A stretch of DNA of 64,000 nucleotides from JANPLD01 sp031426355 (GTDB lineage: Bacteria; Pseudomonadota; Alphaproteobacteria; Rickettsiales; UBA8987): positions 112,894 to 176,893 of the forward strand of contig JANPLD010000068.1 of assembly GCA_031426355.1 (NCBI GenBank), given 5' to 3'. The notes below the pieces were generated by a model that was not told the origin of the DNA, did not search any database, and worked only from the letters and a program-made list of their open reading frames with translations. Shown here in pieces: positions 14,991 to 24,011 of this stretch; the first letter of the stretch is position 1, and each line of letters opens with the position of its first letter. Made by a program: the position numbers and the translations under genes.

Positions 14991-15548
14991 TTAAATTAGT
15001 CCCTTGTCTTTAGCTGATTTGAAATATAGCCAACCCGTGTAGGCCGTTAATACCATAGCAGCCCAAAGAGCCGCGGCGCCTAGAATAAAGATGAATAAGA
15101 ACTCTTCCGTATCACCAGCGGCAAGAAGTATGATTATGGCAATCATTTGTGTAGCAGTTTTCCATTTTGCAAGTTTGGTCACCGGCATATCAACAGAAGC
15201 CTTGGCGAGAAATTCCCTCAAGCCGGAAATGAATATCTCACGGCACATAATGCCAATTATAGGGATTATAAGTATATGCCCCATATCTTTATCAAGAAGG
15301 AGCGCGAGGGCAGTTATAACTACAAGCTTATCGGCGATGGGATCCATCAGTTCGCCGAATTTGGTCTGGACATTCCACCTGCGGGAGAGGTATCCATCAA
15401 GGTAATCACTTATGCATGCTATAATAAAAAGCGTCGAAGTTACTGTTTTTAAACCTTCTTCCGTAAAATAAGCGATTACCAGAAATGGTATAATGGCGAT
15501 TCTGCTAAATGTGAGACAATTGGGTATTTTTTCCTTAAATGATGCCAT
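14991..15548 (-). CDS. pgsA: CDP-diacylglycerol--glycerol-3-phosphate 3-phosphatidyltransferase
   Basis: A 185-residue membrane enzyme that makes phosphatidylglycerophosphate, the precursor of phosphatidylglycerol. The CDP-alcohol phosphotransferase motif D-G-x2-S-R-x8-G-x3-D-x3-D is present as DGYLSRRWNVQTKFGELMD followed by PIAD. The first residues contain PNCLTFSRIAIIP, and several hydrophobic segments follow. It is the first gene of the pgsA-yejE-valS run, with spacings of 3 and 12 bases. It is divergent from the Tim44-like gene across 84 bases. Confidence 0.95.
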   Translation of the reverse strand: MASFKEKIPNCLTFSRIAIIPFLVIAYFTEEGLKTVTSTLFIIACISDYLDGYLSRRWNVQTKFGELMDPIADKLVVITALALLLDKDMGHILIIPIIGIMCREIFISGLREFLAKASVDMPVTKLAKWKTATQMIAIIILLAAGDTEEFLFIFILGAAALWAAMVLTAYTGWLYFKSAKDKGLI

Positions 15549-15632
15549 CTGAAAATTATTTCTAACAGTTTATTGGATTTTCGCTTATAATTACTATATT
15601 AGAGCTACAGGAAACGCAATATTTATAGCATC

Positions 15633-16337
15633 ATGGGCGCCGGATATACAGACATAATATTTTTCGCGGTAGTCGCCGCTTTTTTAGTTCTTAAGCTTAT
15701 CAGCGTTCTAGGGCGCAAGGATAGCGATGAGAAGGTAAATGAGATCGTCAAAAAGCATGATCAGGCAAAAGCCGCTTTTGAAGAAAGGATAGCTACAGCA
15801 CAAAGGGCAAAACAGCCGGTTGCAGTACCTAAACTTTTGGTCGCTCCATTGCCTGTAATTGAAGAGATAGACGAAGTTGATTTTGGAAGTGACGAGATCA
15901 AGAAAACTATTGAAATTATCAAAGAGAAAGATGCCAGCTTTAATGTAAATAACTTTGTGATAGGTGCCAAAGGTGCTTTTGATATGGTTATGAAGGCGTT
16001 CAGCAAAAACAATAAAGAAACACTTAAGCTTTTATTGAGTGATGATGTTTATAAAACTATCTCAAAAATAGTTGATGAGAATATTGCGCAGAATAAATTT
16101 GAAGAAAGATCGATAGTTTCAATTGATGCAAAAACAATTAGTGCGGCAGAATTATCAGAAAATATTGTTAAATTGAGGCTTAATTTTGTCTCTGAGCAGA
16201 TTAGCCTTGTTAAAGACAGGGAAGGAAAGTTAATCTCGGGTAATCCTACTAAGATCGAAGCGGTAGAGGATAGCTGGGAGTTCGAAAGAAATATCAGGTC
16301 AACTGACCCTAACTGGAAGATCACCGCAATATCTTAG
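15633..16337 (+). CDS. Tim44-like domain protein
   Basis: A 234-residue protein with one N-terminal hydrophobic segment (about residues 7-24), a charged linker and a C-terminal Tim44-like domain (about 105-234): FVIGAKGAFDMVMKAF near 106, then VEDSWEFERNIRSTDPNWKI near the end. Bacterial Tim44/TimA proteins of Alphaproteobacteria are membrane-anchored and of poorly defined role, related to the mitochondrial import motor component. It is followed 25 bases later by mltA, a pairing seen in other Alphaproteobacteria. Confidence 0.88.
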   Translation: MGAGYTDIIFFAVVAAFLVLKLISVLGRKDSDEKVNEIVKKHDQAKAAFEERIATAQRAKQPVAVPKLLVAPLPVIEEIDEVDFGSDEIKKTIEIIKEKDASFNVNNFVIGAKGAFDMVMKAFSKNNKETLKLLLSDDVYKTISKIVDENIAQNKFEERSIVSIDAKTISAAELSENIVKLRLNFVSEQISLVKDREGKLISGNPTKIEAVEDSWEFERNIRSTDPNWKITAIS

Positions 16338-16362
16338 GCAATTTATTACTCTGCCTTTTTAG

Positions 16363-17451
16363 ATGAAAACAATATCAGTATTTTTTGCCCTGCTGTTCTG
16401 CTTTGTGCTTTTTGCATGTGAAGTAGGGGTTATCCACAAGAAACAGGAAGTTCGCCAGACCAGCTATAAAAGTTTTTACGGCTGGAAATATGGCAATGTG
16501 GTTTTAGGTTATAAAGGTTTTATGGAAACCTGTAACGCCATTGACCAAGCCAGATGGCCGGGTAATACACTGTTCCGGGAAAATAAGGAAGTCTGGCTGA
16601 ATAAATGCAAAACAGGCAGAAACTACAAAACAAACCCGCAGGCATTCTTTGAAAAATATTTCAATCCTTATCTGGTTGAGGGTGAAAACGGTTATCAGGG
16701 AACATTTACGGGATATTACGAGATAGAAGTTAAAGGTTGTTTAAAGCCAACACCAACCTGTAAATATCCTATTTATGGAATTCCAAGAGACAGCTCTTTG
16801 TTAAATCTCACACGCGCGCAGATAGACCTTCAAGGCGCACTCAAAGGCAAAAATCTTGAGATCGCTTATACTGAAAGTTTAGGAAGGTTATATTTCCTGC
16901 ATATTCAAGGAACCGGCAGGGTAGCACTTCCTGATGGAAAATTCCTGCATATTGGCTTTGCGGGAACTAATAATTATCAATACAAGTCTTTTGCAGCTGA
17001 CGTGATCGCAAATGGTAAAATGCCGCGCGATCAGTTAAGCGCCACTAAAATGATGGACTGGATAGACCGCAATGGTGAATTCGCCCGTAGGGAACTTACC
17101 AAGAACCAGCGCTATATATTCTTTGAACCACGGGATAACAGCCCCAGGGGTTCACAGGGCGTATATCTGACGCCGATGGGTTCAGTTGCAGTTGACAGGG
17201 AGTATATACCTCTTGGCACTCCACTCTGGGTGGAAACCGTATATCCTAAGGTTGCTTATGAAGGCCTGCCAAGAAATTTAACTTTCCTCGCCAATGCGCA
17301 AGATACCGGGGCCGCTATTAAAGGAGCAGTTCGCGCAGATATATTCTTTGGCGCCGGAACTTTTGCTGAAACAGTCTCAAGCGGCATGAAACAACAAGGA
17401 AAATATTATATACTCCTTCCTAAAGAGATAAGGGCGGATAAGTATTTTTAA
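16363..17451 (+). CDS. mltA: Membrane-bound lytic murein transglycosylase A
   Basis: A 362-residue lipoprotein enzyme that cleaves peptidoglycan glycan strands. A signal peptide with lipobox LFAC (Cys19) starts the protein. The MltA domain has FTGYYEIEVKG and YFLHIQGTGRV, and the C-terminal 3D domain has QDTGAAIKGAVRADIFFG with the three conserved Asp. Presence implies a real peptidoglycan layer, consistent with the L,D-transpeptidase and g14-like peptidase in this window. The stop codon directly abuts the stop of the convergent unknown gene with no spacer. Confidence 0.95.
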   Translation: MKTISVFFALLFCFVLFACEVGVIHKKQEVRQTSYKSFYGWKYGNVVLGYKGFMETCNAIDQARWPGNTLFRENKEVWLNKCKTGRNYKTNPQAFFEKYFNPYLVEGENGYQGTFTGYYEIEVKGCLKPTPTCKYPIYGIPRDSSLLNLTRAQIDLQGALKGKNLEIAYTESLGRLYFLHIQGTGRVALPDGKFLHIGFAGTNNYQYKSFAADVIANGKMPRDQLSATKMMDWIDRNGEFARRELTKNQRYIFFEPRDNSPRGSQGVYLTPMGSVAVDREYIPLGTPLWVETVYPKVAYEGLPRNLTFLANAQDTGAAIKGAVRADIFFGAGTFAETVSSGMKQQGKYYILLPKEIRADKYF

Positions 17452-18156
17452 TTATTGTCTTCCTCTTTGCTCATTATTTTGAATAGGAATATTATTTATG
17501 TTTCCATTACCGGCAATAGTAATACCTTGTTTAGCTAACCCTAAGTCTTTTGCTTTAACCATTCCCCAAAGAGCATCTGCTACAGCCTTTTGTTGAGCTT
17601 TATCTCTATTTAAAGATACTCCTGTAGGGGTTTCCTTATCAAAAATCTTTAAGTCATCAATTTTATTAATGTCATTATGACCTTGTAAGATTACTCCTGA
17701 AACAATTTTTCCTTCAGAATTGGCAGTATAAATATAAGTATTTTTATCATCACAAAATCCCCTGATTACATTATTATCAGGATAAAATTGTAATTTATCA
17801 TAATCTCTTTCAAAAGATCCAATAACTACAAAAGAAGAATTCTTGATTGTTATAAAATCTTCATCCACTTTTTCCATATAACCTTTACCACTTGATAAAT
17901 CTACCAAAGCAATAGAATTATTTATCTCTACAAAATCATCACGGCTTCCTACTGAAAGATCGCCAATGGAATTAATTAAGCTAATCTGATCAACTGTATT
18001 TTTTAGAACCAGTACTGCATTAGTATTTTCCAAATTAAATTTGGTACTGGGTGGAATAAGAGCTTGAGTATCATTAAGAGTTTGATTTAAATTTCCACCT
18101 TTCTGGTTAACAATAATTACCGGATCGCCATTATTTTTTGTTTTCATAAGTTTCAT
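17452..18156 (-). CDS. Hypothetical protein, about 234 aa, divergent from a LysR regulator
   Basis: I do not recognise this protein. The open frame extends upstream to 18378, but that would overlap the divergent LysR gene. ATG 18156 (MKLMKTKNN) has a GGAAA sequence 6-8 bases upstream and is chosen here. The product has no signal peptide or membrane segment. The central part looks beta-rich (TNAVLVLKN, NSIALVDLSSGKGY, SSFVVIGSFERDYDK), followed by an Asp/Lys-rich part and a C-terminus with QQKAVADALWGMVKAKDLG and a Gln/Asn-rich tail. The head-to-head arrangement with LysR suggests it is that regulator's target. Composition is Asn-rich and more AT-rich than its neighbours. Confidence 0.6.
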   Translation of the reverse strand: MKLMKTKNNGDPVIIVNQKGGNLNQTLNDTQALIPPSTKFNLENTNAVLVLKNTVDQISLINSIGDLSVGSRDDFVEINNSIALVDLSSGKGYMEKVDEDFITIKNSSFVVIGSFERDYDKLQFYPDNNVIRGFCDDKNTYIYTANSEGKIVSGVILQGHNDINKIDDLKIFDKETPTGVSLNRDKAQQKAVADALWGMVKAKDLGLAKQGITIAGNGNINNIPIQNNEQRGRQ

Positions 18157-18242
18157 TTTTTGATTTCCAGAAAATATAGACAAAAATCTGTTATTGTTAT
18201 AGTTAATAGTATTAAAGTTTATTGTTGAAGAATTGAATAGTA

Positions 18243-19214
18243 ATGAAAAACGATATAAATAATTTCTATTATAAAAATAACAGACTTCAACAATTGCGGG
18301 GGTTTTGCTATGCCGCTCAATTTGGGAATATCTCAAAAGCAGCAGAGCGTATGAATTTAACTCACTCGACTGTATCAATACAAATAAAAACTCTTGAAGA
18401 AGATTTTAAAATAAAACTCTTTGAAAGAAATGGCCCGAATATAAAAATAACAACTGACGGAGAAAGGCTACTGAAACTTTCTTTACCCTATATTGAAGGA
18501 ATTGATAATCTACAGCTTGAATTTAAAAAAGAGCTAAAAATAGAAAAAAGAACCGAGTTCCATATAGCTACTAATAGCACTGGCCTAAATTTTATCCTGC
18601 CGAAAATAATGAAAAAATATCTTAACGCTAATAAAGATATTAATATTACGATTCATTATGCTGAATATCATGAAGCATTAAAAAAACTAAAATCTGGAGA
18701 AGTGGAATTAGCATTACTTCCAAAAAGGGAACATTTACCATTCCCTGATTATTCAGAATATTTACCGGTATTTTTCCATGAAGTTTCATTGATAACGCAG
18801 CTAAATCATCCTCTGGCTGGCAGGAAAAATCTTTCGGTTGAAGAAATAAGCAGATATCCTCTCACATTGCCTGCTGAAGACCTGAGAGTAATACCTGATC
18901 TTTACAATATATTTCCCAAGAATAATATTGATAAAAAACTCCGGATAAAATTTGTTAATTGGGAAACTACAAGAAAATATATTGAACAAGGGCTTGTTAT
19001 AAGCATTTCATCAGATGTTATAATTTCTGACGAAGAAGATACGTTAATGGCGACTTCTCTTAAACATTTGTTTCCTAAAATAAGTTATGGATATGTTTCA
19101 TTAAAAAATAAAGAGCTGCCAGAAAAAATCAATAATCTGATCGAAGCCTCAAGGGATATTTATTCTGAACGGAAGTGGAATAAAGTTTATAGAGATAAGA
19201 AAAAATCTAAATAG
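18243..19214 (+). CDS. LysR-family transcriptional regulator
   Basis: A 323-residue regulator. An N-terminal winged helix-turn-helix has GFCYAAQFGNISKAAERMN and LTHSTVSIQIKTLEEDF (about residues 20-55). The C-terminal two-lobed ligand-binding domain begins near residue 90, including ELALLPKREHLPFPDY. The proportions and the N-terminal helix-turn-helix resemble the CysB/Cbl branch, but the ligand cannot be told from sequence. LysR proteins usually act on a divergently transcribed neighbour, here the unknown gene ending at 18156, with an AT-rich 86-base spacer. The 3' end overlaps the convergent ribD by 8 bases. Confidence 0.9.
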   Translation: MKNDINNFYYKNNRLQQLRGFCYAAQFGNISKAAERMNLTHSTVSIQIKTLEEDFKIKLFERNGPNIKITTDGERLLKLSLPYIEGIDNLQLEFKKELKIEKRTEFHIATNSTGLNFILPKIMKKYLNANKDINITIHYAEYHEALKKLKSGEVELALLPKREHLPFPDYSEYLPVFFHEVSLITQLNHPLAGRKNLSVEEISRYPLTLPAEDLRVIPDLYNIFPKNNIDKKLRIKFVNWETTRKYIEQGLVISISSDVIISDEEDTLMATSLKHLFPKISYGYVSLKNKELPEKINNLIEASRDIYSERKWNKVYRDKKKSK

Positions 19215-20256
19215 ATTTTTTGTATATATTCAAACTATCTTCGCCTAATTTCTTAATTTCTTTTAGGTAAAATCTGCTGCTTTCAATTTCGTTTAAATTT
19301 AAATCACCGAATATAGAAACTGCGTCGTCACCAAATATTTTTGGCGCTGAAATAATCTGAATTTCATCAATAATATCTTCTTTCAGGAATGAAGTTGCCA
19401 GCGATGCACCGCCTTCTAGTAATATTCGGCAAATGCCTATATCAGAAAGTTTTTCTAGAACTTTCCTAAGGTCTAAATGATTAGAATTCGTTTTAGAAAG
19501 TTCAATATTTTCTTTTGTGAAAATTATTGTTTTATATTTATCTGTATCATGATGAATTTTTGCAATTTTTGGAATTTTGGAATCCTTATCAATTACAACC
19601 CTTATCGGCGAATATTTTTCGAGGCCTTCCAGCCTTAAAGTTAGAGATGGATCGTCATTGATCACAGTATTTGCGCCGACCATTATTGCATCATTACGAT
19701 AGCGTAACATTTGTGAATATTGGCGAGCATATTCTGAAGTGACCCATTTGCTTTTGCCGTTTGAAAGGGCGATCTTTCCATCTAAGCTGGCACCCATTTT
19801 TAAAGTTACGAAAGGCAGTTTTTGAGTGATGGAGCGGAAGAAAGGGTAATTAATTTCCATTGCTTGTTTTTCACAAATTCCAGTCACGACTTCAATTCCG
19901 GCTTCCTGAAGGGCTTTGATACCGCCGCCATTAACTTTCGGGTTCACATCTTTATTTGCGATCACAACTTTTTTGATGCCGCTTGGGATAATAGAATTAA
20001 CGCAAGGCGGGCTTTTACCGAAATGAGAACAAGGCTCCATCGTAACAAATAATATGGCATCTTTCAGGTCTTCTGGGTTAGCCTTATTTATTGCCGATAC
20101 TTCTGCGTGGGTTTTGCCTTGGGGCTGGGTAAATGATGTGCTTATTATCTTACTATCTTTAACAATCACGCACCCGACCGGGGGGTTCGGGAATGTAGTG
20201 CCAACCGCTCTCTTAGCCAGTTCTATGGCTATTTTCATGTATTTGGTATAATTCAT
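19207..20256 (-). CDS. ribD: Bifunctional riboflavin biosynthesis deaminase/reductase RibD
   Basis: A 349-residue bifunctional enzyme for the second and third steps of riboflavin synthesis. The deaminase domain has the zinc motif HAE near residue 50 and EPCSHFGKSPPC near 75. The reductase domain starts about residue 145 with FVTLKMGASLDGKIAL and has a LLEGGASLATSFL segment near 280. ribE is 8.5 kb away at 28.8-29.4 kb, so the pathway genes are dispersed. No FMN riboswitch-like leader was seen upstream, where only 33 bases separate it from the divergent lipoprotein gene. Confidence 0.95.
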   Translation of the reverse strand: MNYTKYMKIAIELAKRAVGTTFPNPPVGCVIVKDSKIISTSFTQPQGKTHAEVSAINKANPEDLKDAILFVTMEPCSHFGKSPPCVNSIIPSGIKKVVIANKDVNPKVNGGGIKALQEAGIEVVTGICEKQAMEINYPFFRSITQKLPFVTLKMGASLDGKIALSNGKSKWVTSEYARQYSQMLRYRNDAIMVGANTVINDDPSLTLRLEGLEKYSPIRVVIDKDSKIPKIAKIHHDTDKYKTIIFTKENIELSKTNSNHLDLRKVLEKLSDIGICRILLEGGASLATSFLKEDIIDEIQIISAPKIFGDDAVSIFGDLNLNEIESSRFYLKEIKKLGEDSLNIYKKSI

Positions 20257-20289
20257 TATACTAGTGAATTATCAGGTTTTTATGTTAGA

Positions 20290-20733
20290 ATGGGGAAAAA
20301 TATAGGCTTTATGCTGAGAATTACATCTATAATCTTACTTTCTTTCACTTTATCGTCATGCTCTTTCTTCAGCTGGGTCTGGAATAAATTTGAAGGTATG
20401 GGCAGCCATATGCCTGTTTCTGGGTCGGCCCCAAGATGTACTGGAAGCGCTTTCTGCTTTAATAAAGGGCAGCAACCATTACCTGATCAAAGCTACTCTG
20501 AACAGGGCTATCCTGTTATGCCACCAGATAGTCAGCACCCTTCGCAATATCCAGACCAAACCATGATGCCACAAGGTTATAATGCTACTTCGCAAAGCCA
20601 GGTGTATAATATGCAGATGCCAAATTATCAGCAGGATCCTTATTACCAGAATACTAATCCTTATCCGGCGATATCGCCGGTCAATAATATGGTTTATGGG
20701 CAGCCAACACAGCCTAGGCAACCAGGTTACTAG
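20290..20733 (+). CDS. Pro/Gln/Tyr-rich putative lipoprotein
   Basis: A 147-residue protein I cannot assign to a family. It has a signal peptide ending in the lipobox LSSC (Cys24 from ATG 20290, or 17 from the internal Met), then a short region with one Cys pair (RCTGSAFCF), and a long tail rich in Pro, Gln, Tyr and Asn with irregular short repeats. This composition suggests a disordered, surface-exposed or periplasm-spanning tail. It is divergent from ribD by 33 bases and convergent with nrdR, 6 bases away. A reading frame in +2 over the same DNA is regarded as spurious. Confidence 0.65.
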   Translation: MGKNIGFMLRITSIILLSFTLSSCSFFSWVWNKFEGMGSHMPVSGSAPRCTGSAFCFNKGQQPLPDQSYSEQGYPVMPPDSQHPSQYPDQTMMPQGYNATSQSQVYNMQMPNYQQDPYYQNTNPYPAISPVNNMVYGQPTQPRQPGY

Positions 20734-20739
20734 AGCGTA

Positions 20740-21201
20740 TTATTTCTTTTCAGAACTTTTGATATTGTCGACGAAATCCTCGAAATCGCCTGCTTTGCTG
20801 AAATCTTTATATACAGATGCAAAACGTATATAGGCAACTTTATCTAGCTTGGAAAGCTCACGCATCACTTCCTCACCAATGATGTTTGAAGTTATTTCGT
20901 TTTCACCTAATTTTTCGAATTTGCTGACTATCTTATCAACTATCGCTTCTATCTGCGCTTCAGTTACCGGGCGCTTTCGCGTTGAAAGCTGGATAGAGCG
21001 GGTGATCTTATCCCTATCAAATAATTTTTTCTCACCATTTCTTTTGGAAACAACAAGTTCACGAAGCTGCACTCTTTCAAAAGTCGTAAAACGCGAATCA
21101 CATTTCGGGCAATATCTGCGGCGGCGTATAGAGCTGCCATCCTCAGAAGGTCGGGAATCTTTCACCTGTGTATCGTGAAAACTGCAAAACGGGCAACGCA
21201 T
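20740..21201 (-). CDS. nrdR: Transcriptional repressor NrdR
   Basis: A 153-residue repressor of ribonucleotide reductase genes. The N-terminal zinc ribbon has CPFC (residues 3-6) and CPKC near 32-35, followed by FTTFERVQLRELVV and an ATP-cone domain (about residues 49-140) with KRNGEKKLFDRDKI. It binds NrdR boxes upstream of nrd genes and senses ATP/dATP. It follows glyA, as in many Alphaproteobacteria. No nrd genes are in the window, but thyX and dgt, which also act on dNTP pools, are. Confidence 0.96.
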   Translation of the reverse strand: MRCPFCSFHDTQVKDSRPSEDGSSIRRRRYCPKCDSRFTTFERVQLRELVVSKRNGEKKLFDRDKITRSIQLSTRKRPVTEAQIEAIVDKIVSKFEKLGENEITSNIIGEEVMRELSKLDKVAYIRFASVYKDFSKAGDFEDFVDNIKSSEKK

Positions 21202-21214
21202 TCTATTAGTTGTT

Positions 21215-21261
21215 AGAGTTTAGTCTTTAGAGTTTAGAGGATAGAAGAAAAACTAAACTCT
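21215..21261. repeat. Inverted repeat in the glyA-nrdR spacer
   Basis: AGAGTTTAGT (21215-21224) pairs perfectly with ACTAAACTCT (21252-21261) across 27 bases. A partial direct repeat of AGAGTTTAG lies inside the loop. The 79-base spacer between glyA and nrdR holds nothing else. It may be a processing or attenuation hairpin; no T-run follows, so it is not a standard terminator. Confidence 0.4.
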
Positions 21262-21280
21262 GTAAACTGGACTCTTTTAA

Positions 21281-22597
21281 CTAGAAACAAGCGTCATAAA
21301 TAGGGAATTTAGCGCAAAGTGCTTCAACCTTATTTTTAACTTTTGTTTCTGTTTCAGTGTTATTTTCAGGGTTTTTAGCAAGACCATCAAATACATCACC
21401 GATAAGATTTCCAATCTCTTCGAATTCTTTTGCACCAAATCCGCGGGTAGTTCCTGCAGGAGTTCCTAAGCGAACGCCTGAAGTAACGAAGGGTGGTTGT
21501 GGGTCAAAAGGGATAGCGTTCTTGTTACAAGTTAAACCTGCTCTTTCTAAAGACTCTTCCGCTGCTTTACCTGTAAGATTTTTAGGACGGAGATCACATA
21601 AAACAATGTGGTTGTCAGTTCCGCCGGAAACGATATTCAAACCGCGTTTGATAAGAGTTGCTGCGAGGATACGGGCGTTATCTATAACCTGTTTTGCATA
21701 TATCTTGAATTCAGGAGTGTTATCTTCCTTAAAGCAAACTGCCTTTGCAGCAATCACGTGAACTAATGGGCCGCCCTGTATACCAGGGAAGATAGCTGAA
21801 TTGATTGCGCTGGCTAAAGTTATATCATTACCTTTTGCTGTTTTACCAACTGCTTTTTCAGGGAAGTTAGAAAGGATCAAGCCGCCTCTAGGGCCTCTTA
21901 AAGTTTTGTGGGTAGTTGATGTTACAACATCTGCATATGGAAGTGGTGATGGGTATTCACCGGCTGCAACTAAGCCTGCAACGTGAGCCATATCAACGAG
22001 GAAATAAGCGCCAACTTTATCAGCGATTTCACGGAATCTTTTCCAGTCAACAACTCTTGGATATGCAGAGAAACCTGCGATTATCAATTTCGGTTTATGC
22101 TCAATAGCGAGCTTTTCAACCTGATCATAATCAATAAGGCCATCAGCTTCTTTAACGCCATACTGAATAGAGTTGAACCATTTACCTGACTGGTTTGGAG
22201 CTGCACCATGAGTCAAGTGACCACCTGCTGCAAGTGACTGGCCGAGAATAGTATCACCCGGCTTTATAAGGGCGGTAAACACTGCCTGATTTGCCTGAGA
22301 ACCTGAATTTGGCTGAACGTTAGCGTATTTAGCGTTGAATAAAACGCAAGCTCTGTCTATTGCAAGCTGCTCAACTTTATCGGCATATTCGCAGCCGCCA
22401 TAATATCTTTTTCCCGGATAACCTTCGGCGTATTTATTGGTAAATACCGAACCTTGAGCTGTCATTACTGCGCGTGATGCGATATTTTCAGAAGCAATAA
22501 GTTCTATTTGATTTTGCTGTCTTTTGAGTTCACCATCAATAGCGGATTTAAGTTCGCTATCAGTTTCTGCATAAGATGCGGTAAAGAATTTGTTCAT
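21281..22597 (-). CDS. glyA: Serine hydroxymethyltransferase
   Basis: About 438 residues from ATG 22597 (MNKFFTAS); the frame is open to an ATG at 22636, but the family normally starts near the chosen site and neither start has a strong ribosome-binding sequence. This PLP enzyme interconverts serine and glycine and supplies one-carbon units. Landmarks are IELIASENI near residue 30, YPGKRYYGGCEYAD, and the PLP lysine in TSTTHKTLRGPRGG. It supplies one-carbon units for ThyX and for purine synthesis, both encoded nearby. It sits in the alphaproteobacterial order rpiB-glyA-nrdR. Confidence 0.96.
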   Translation of the reverse strand: MNKFFTASYAETDSELKSAIDGELKRQQNQIELIASENIASRAVMTAQGSVFTNKYAEGYPGKRYYGGCEYADKVEQLAIDRACVLFNAKYANVQPNSGSQANQAVFTALIKPGDTILGQSLAAGGHLTHGAAPNQSGKWFNSIQYGVKEADGLIDYDQVEKLAIEHKPKLIIAGFSAYPRVVDWKRFREIADKVGAYFLVDMAHVAGLVAAGEYPSPLPYADVVTSTTHKTLRGPRGGLILSNFPEKAVGKTAKGNDITLASAINSAIFPGIQGGPLVHVIAAKAVCFKEDNTPEFKIYAKQVIDNARILAATLIKRGLNIVSGGTDNHIVLCDLRPKNLTGKAAEESLERAGLTCNKNAIPFDPQPPFVTSGVRLGTPAGTTRGFGAKEFEEIGNLIGDVFDGLAKNPENNTETETKVKNKVEALCAKFPIYDACF

Positions 22598-22693
22598 TTT
22601 ATTGTCTTTTTGATTAATTTTTGCTGTTTGTGGCATACAAATTGTAAATTATTTGAGTTTATGCGCGCTTTTATAGAGTAAATGGGGCTTTTT

Positions 22694-23119
22694 TCAACAA
22701 GAGAGTTTCTCCACCCTTTTTGTGTGTCTGCCGCCTTCAAAAGCAGTTGAAAGGAAGGTGTTGACCATTTCGAGTGCCTGCTGCTCAGTGACAAACCTTG
22801 CGCCTAAACATATCACGTTCGCATCATTATGCTGGCGCGCAAGCTTGGAAACCTCATTATTCCAGCAAAGTGCAGCTCGAACTTTCGGGTTTCTGTTAGC
22901 GGCAATAGAAATACCAATCCCACTACCACAAATCAAAATTCCGAAATCAGATTTTTTATTGGCAATATGCTCCGCTAGTTTTTTACCAAAATCCGGATAA
23001 TCGACAGATTCACTGTCGTTAGTACCAAGATCTATAATATCATATTTTTGCGCAAGTTCAGATTTTAAAAAATCTTTTAATTTAAATCCTGCATGGTCTG
23101 ATGCTATTGATATTCTCAT
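22694..23119 (-). CDS. rpiB: Ribose-5-phosphate isomerase B
   Basis: A 141-residue sugar-phosphate isomerase interconverting ribose-5-phosphate and ribulose-5-phosphate. The family signature is clear: ASDHAGFKLK at the start, DYPDFGKKLAEHI near 61, GILICGSGIGISIAANR near 80-96 with the catalytic Cys, and RQHNDANVICLGARF near 115. It is the first gene of the rpiB-glyA-nrdR set and lies 4 bases after the last pseudopilin-like gene, so the pseudopilin operon may read through into it. Confidence 0.96.
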   Translation of the reverse strand: MRISIASDHAGFKLKDFLKSELAQKYDIIDLGTNDSESVDYPDFGKKLAEHIANKKSDFGILICGSGIGISIAANRNPKVRAALCWNNEVSKLARQHNDANVICLGARFVTEQQALEMVNTFLSTAFEGGRHTKRVEKLSC

Positions 23120-23123
23120 TTTA

Positions 23124-24011
23124 TTAATTGGTGTTCAATATTGATTCCTTTGAAAGGAAATAGATTATATCATCAAAATATTGGCTAGATCCCCATTCAT
23201 TATCTGTGGAAACTGAATTGTTATCCGGCATATTCCATATGTTTATAGATTCAGTATTCTCTTTACTTATGTAGTTAGGAGTATTCTGGACTTCATAGTC
23301 ACCGGCAATTGGTGAATTTAATTCTATTCCTGAAAAATTATATGAGCCATGACCATTAGCACCATGGCTTATAAGTACAAAAGCGGCGCAAACGGGAATT
23401 AACTCACCAGTACTAAGAGGCGTTATGGAAGAGCCGGGATTTATACAGTCTTCAACTTCAGTATTAATTTCCGAAGGTTTTGCATAACGCCACATTTGCG
23501 TGGTTTCCTCACCATCAGAGTTTATATTTTTAATATCAATATTTGAAATATTTGCATCATTATTCATATGGTGTAATAAATTCATACTCATGACATATGT
23601 TATAAGTCTTCCCCATTCATCATACATATATTCAGGTGGTAAACCTAAAGTTAGTGTAGGAATAAATCCAATCATATTATTTTCAGATTTTATTACCCAT
23701 TTTGTACATTTGGAAGGTTCTTCTAAACTATCAGCACTCTGGAGGCCAAAATCCCCCGACGTGGGTGTGGGATTAATACCCATAGGACATGGTAAACTAT
23801 CATTTTCCTGAACATAAACTTTTATTGCTTTAGCTATTTTTTCTAATTTTTTATATGTTGCGGTTGATTTTTCTGCCTGTGTTTTCTTACCGATCACATT
23901 CATTGCGGCAGATGCAACTATAGATAAAATAAGTATAACTATACTCAGCTCTATTAGGCTAAATCCGGATCTGAAACCATTTCTTATTTTATTTTTTCTA
24001 TTCAAAATCAT
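23124..24011 (-). CDS. Pseudopilin-like protein A (third of three tandem paralogues)
   Basis: A 295-residue protein with a type IV prepilin leader: a basic N-terminus, then cleavage site SG/FSLIE (Gly16/Phe17, Glu at +5) and a hydrophobic helix. The mature part shares a scaffold with the next two genes: LPCP after about 60 residues, a later Cys, GFIPTLTLGLP, YDEWGRLITY, LISHGANGHG and a C-terminal FDDIIYFLS. Two further Cys (EDCINP, VCAAF) are specific to this copy. It is probably a minor pilin or pseudopilin of a type II secretion or type IV pilus system. Its start overlaps gene B by 14 bases. Machinery genes (PilD, PilB) are not in the window. Confidence 0.75.
   Translation of the reverse strand: MILNRKNKIRNGFRSGFSLIELSIVILILSIVASAAMNVIGKKTQAEKSTATYKKLEKIAKAIKVYVQENDSLPCPMGINPTPTSGDFGLQSADSLEEPSKCTKWVIKSENNMIGFIPTLTLGLPPEYMYDEWGRLITYVMSMNLLHHMNNDANISNIDIKNINSDGEETTQMWRYAKPSEINTEVEDCINPGSSITPLSTGELIPVCAAFVLISHGANGHGSYNFSGIELNSPIAGDYEVQNTPNYISKENTESINIWNMPDNNSVSTDNEWGSSQYFDDIIYFLSKESILNTN

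Noticed and set aside
18157..18378. N-terminal extension of the unknown gene upstream of LysR
   Set aside because: The extension overlaps the LysR start head-to-head, has no ribosome-binding site and looks like translated spacer DNA.
20257..20289. FMN riboswitch upstream of ribD
   Set aside because: The divergent spacer is only 33 bases, too short for any riboswitch, and ribE has no leader either.
20582..20833. Second frame over the lipoprotein gene
   Set aside because: It is an out-of-frame Ile/Arg-rich translation of the repetitive tail, with no signal or family resemblance.
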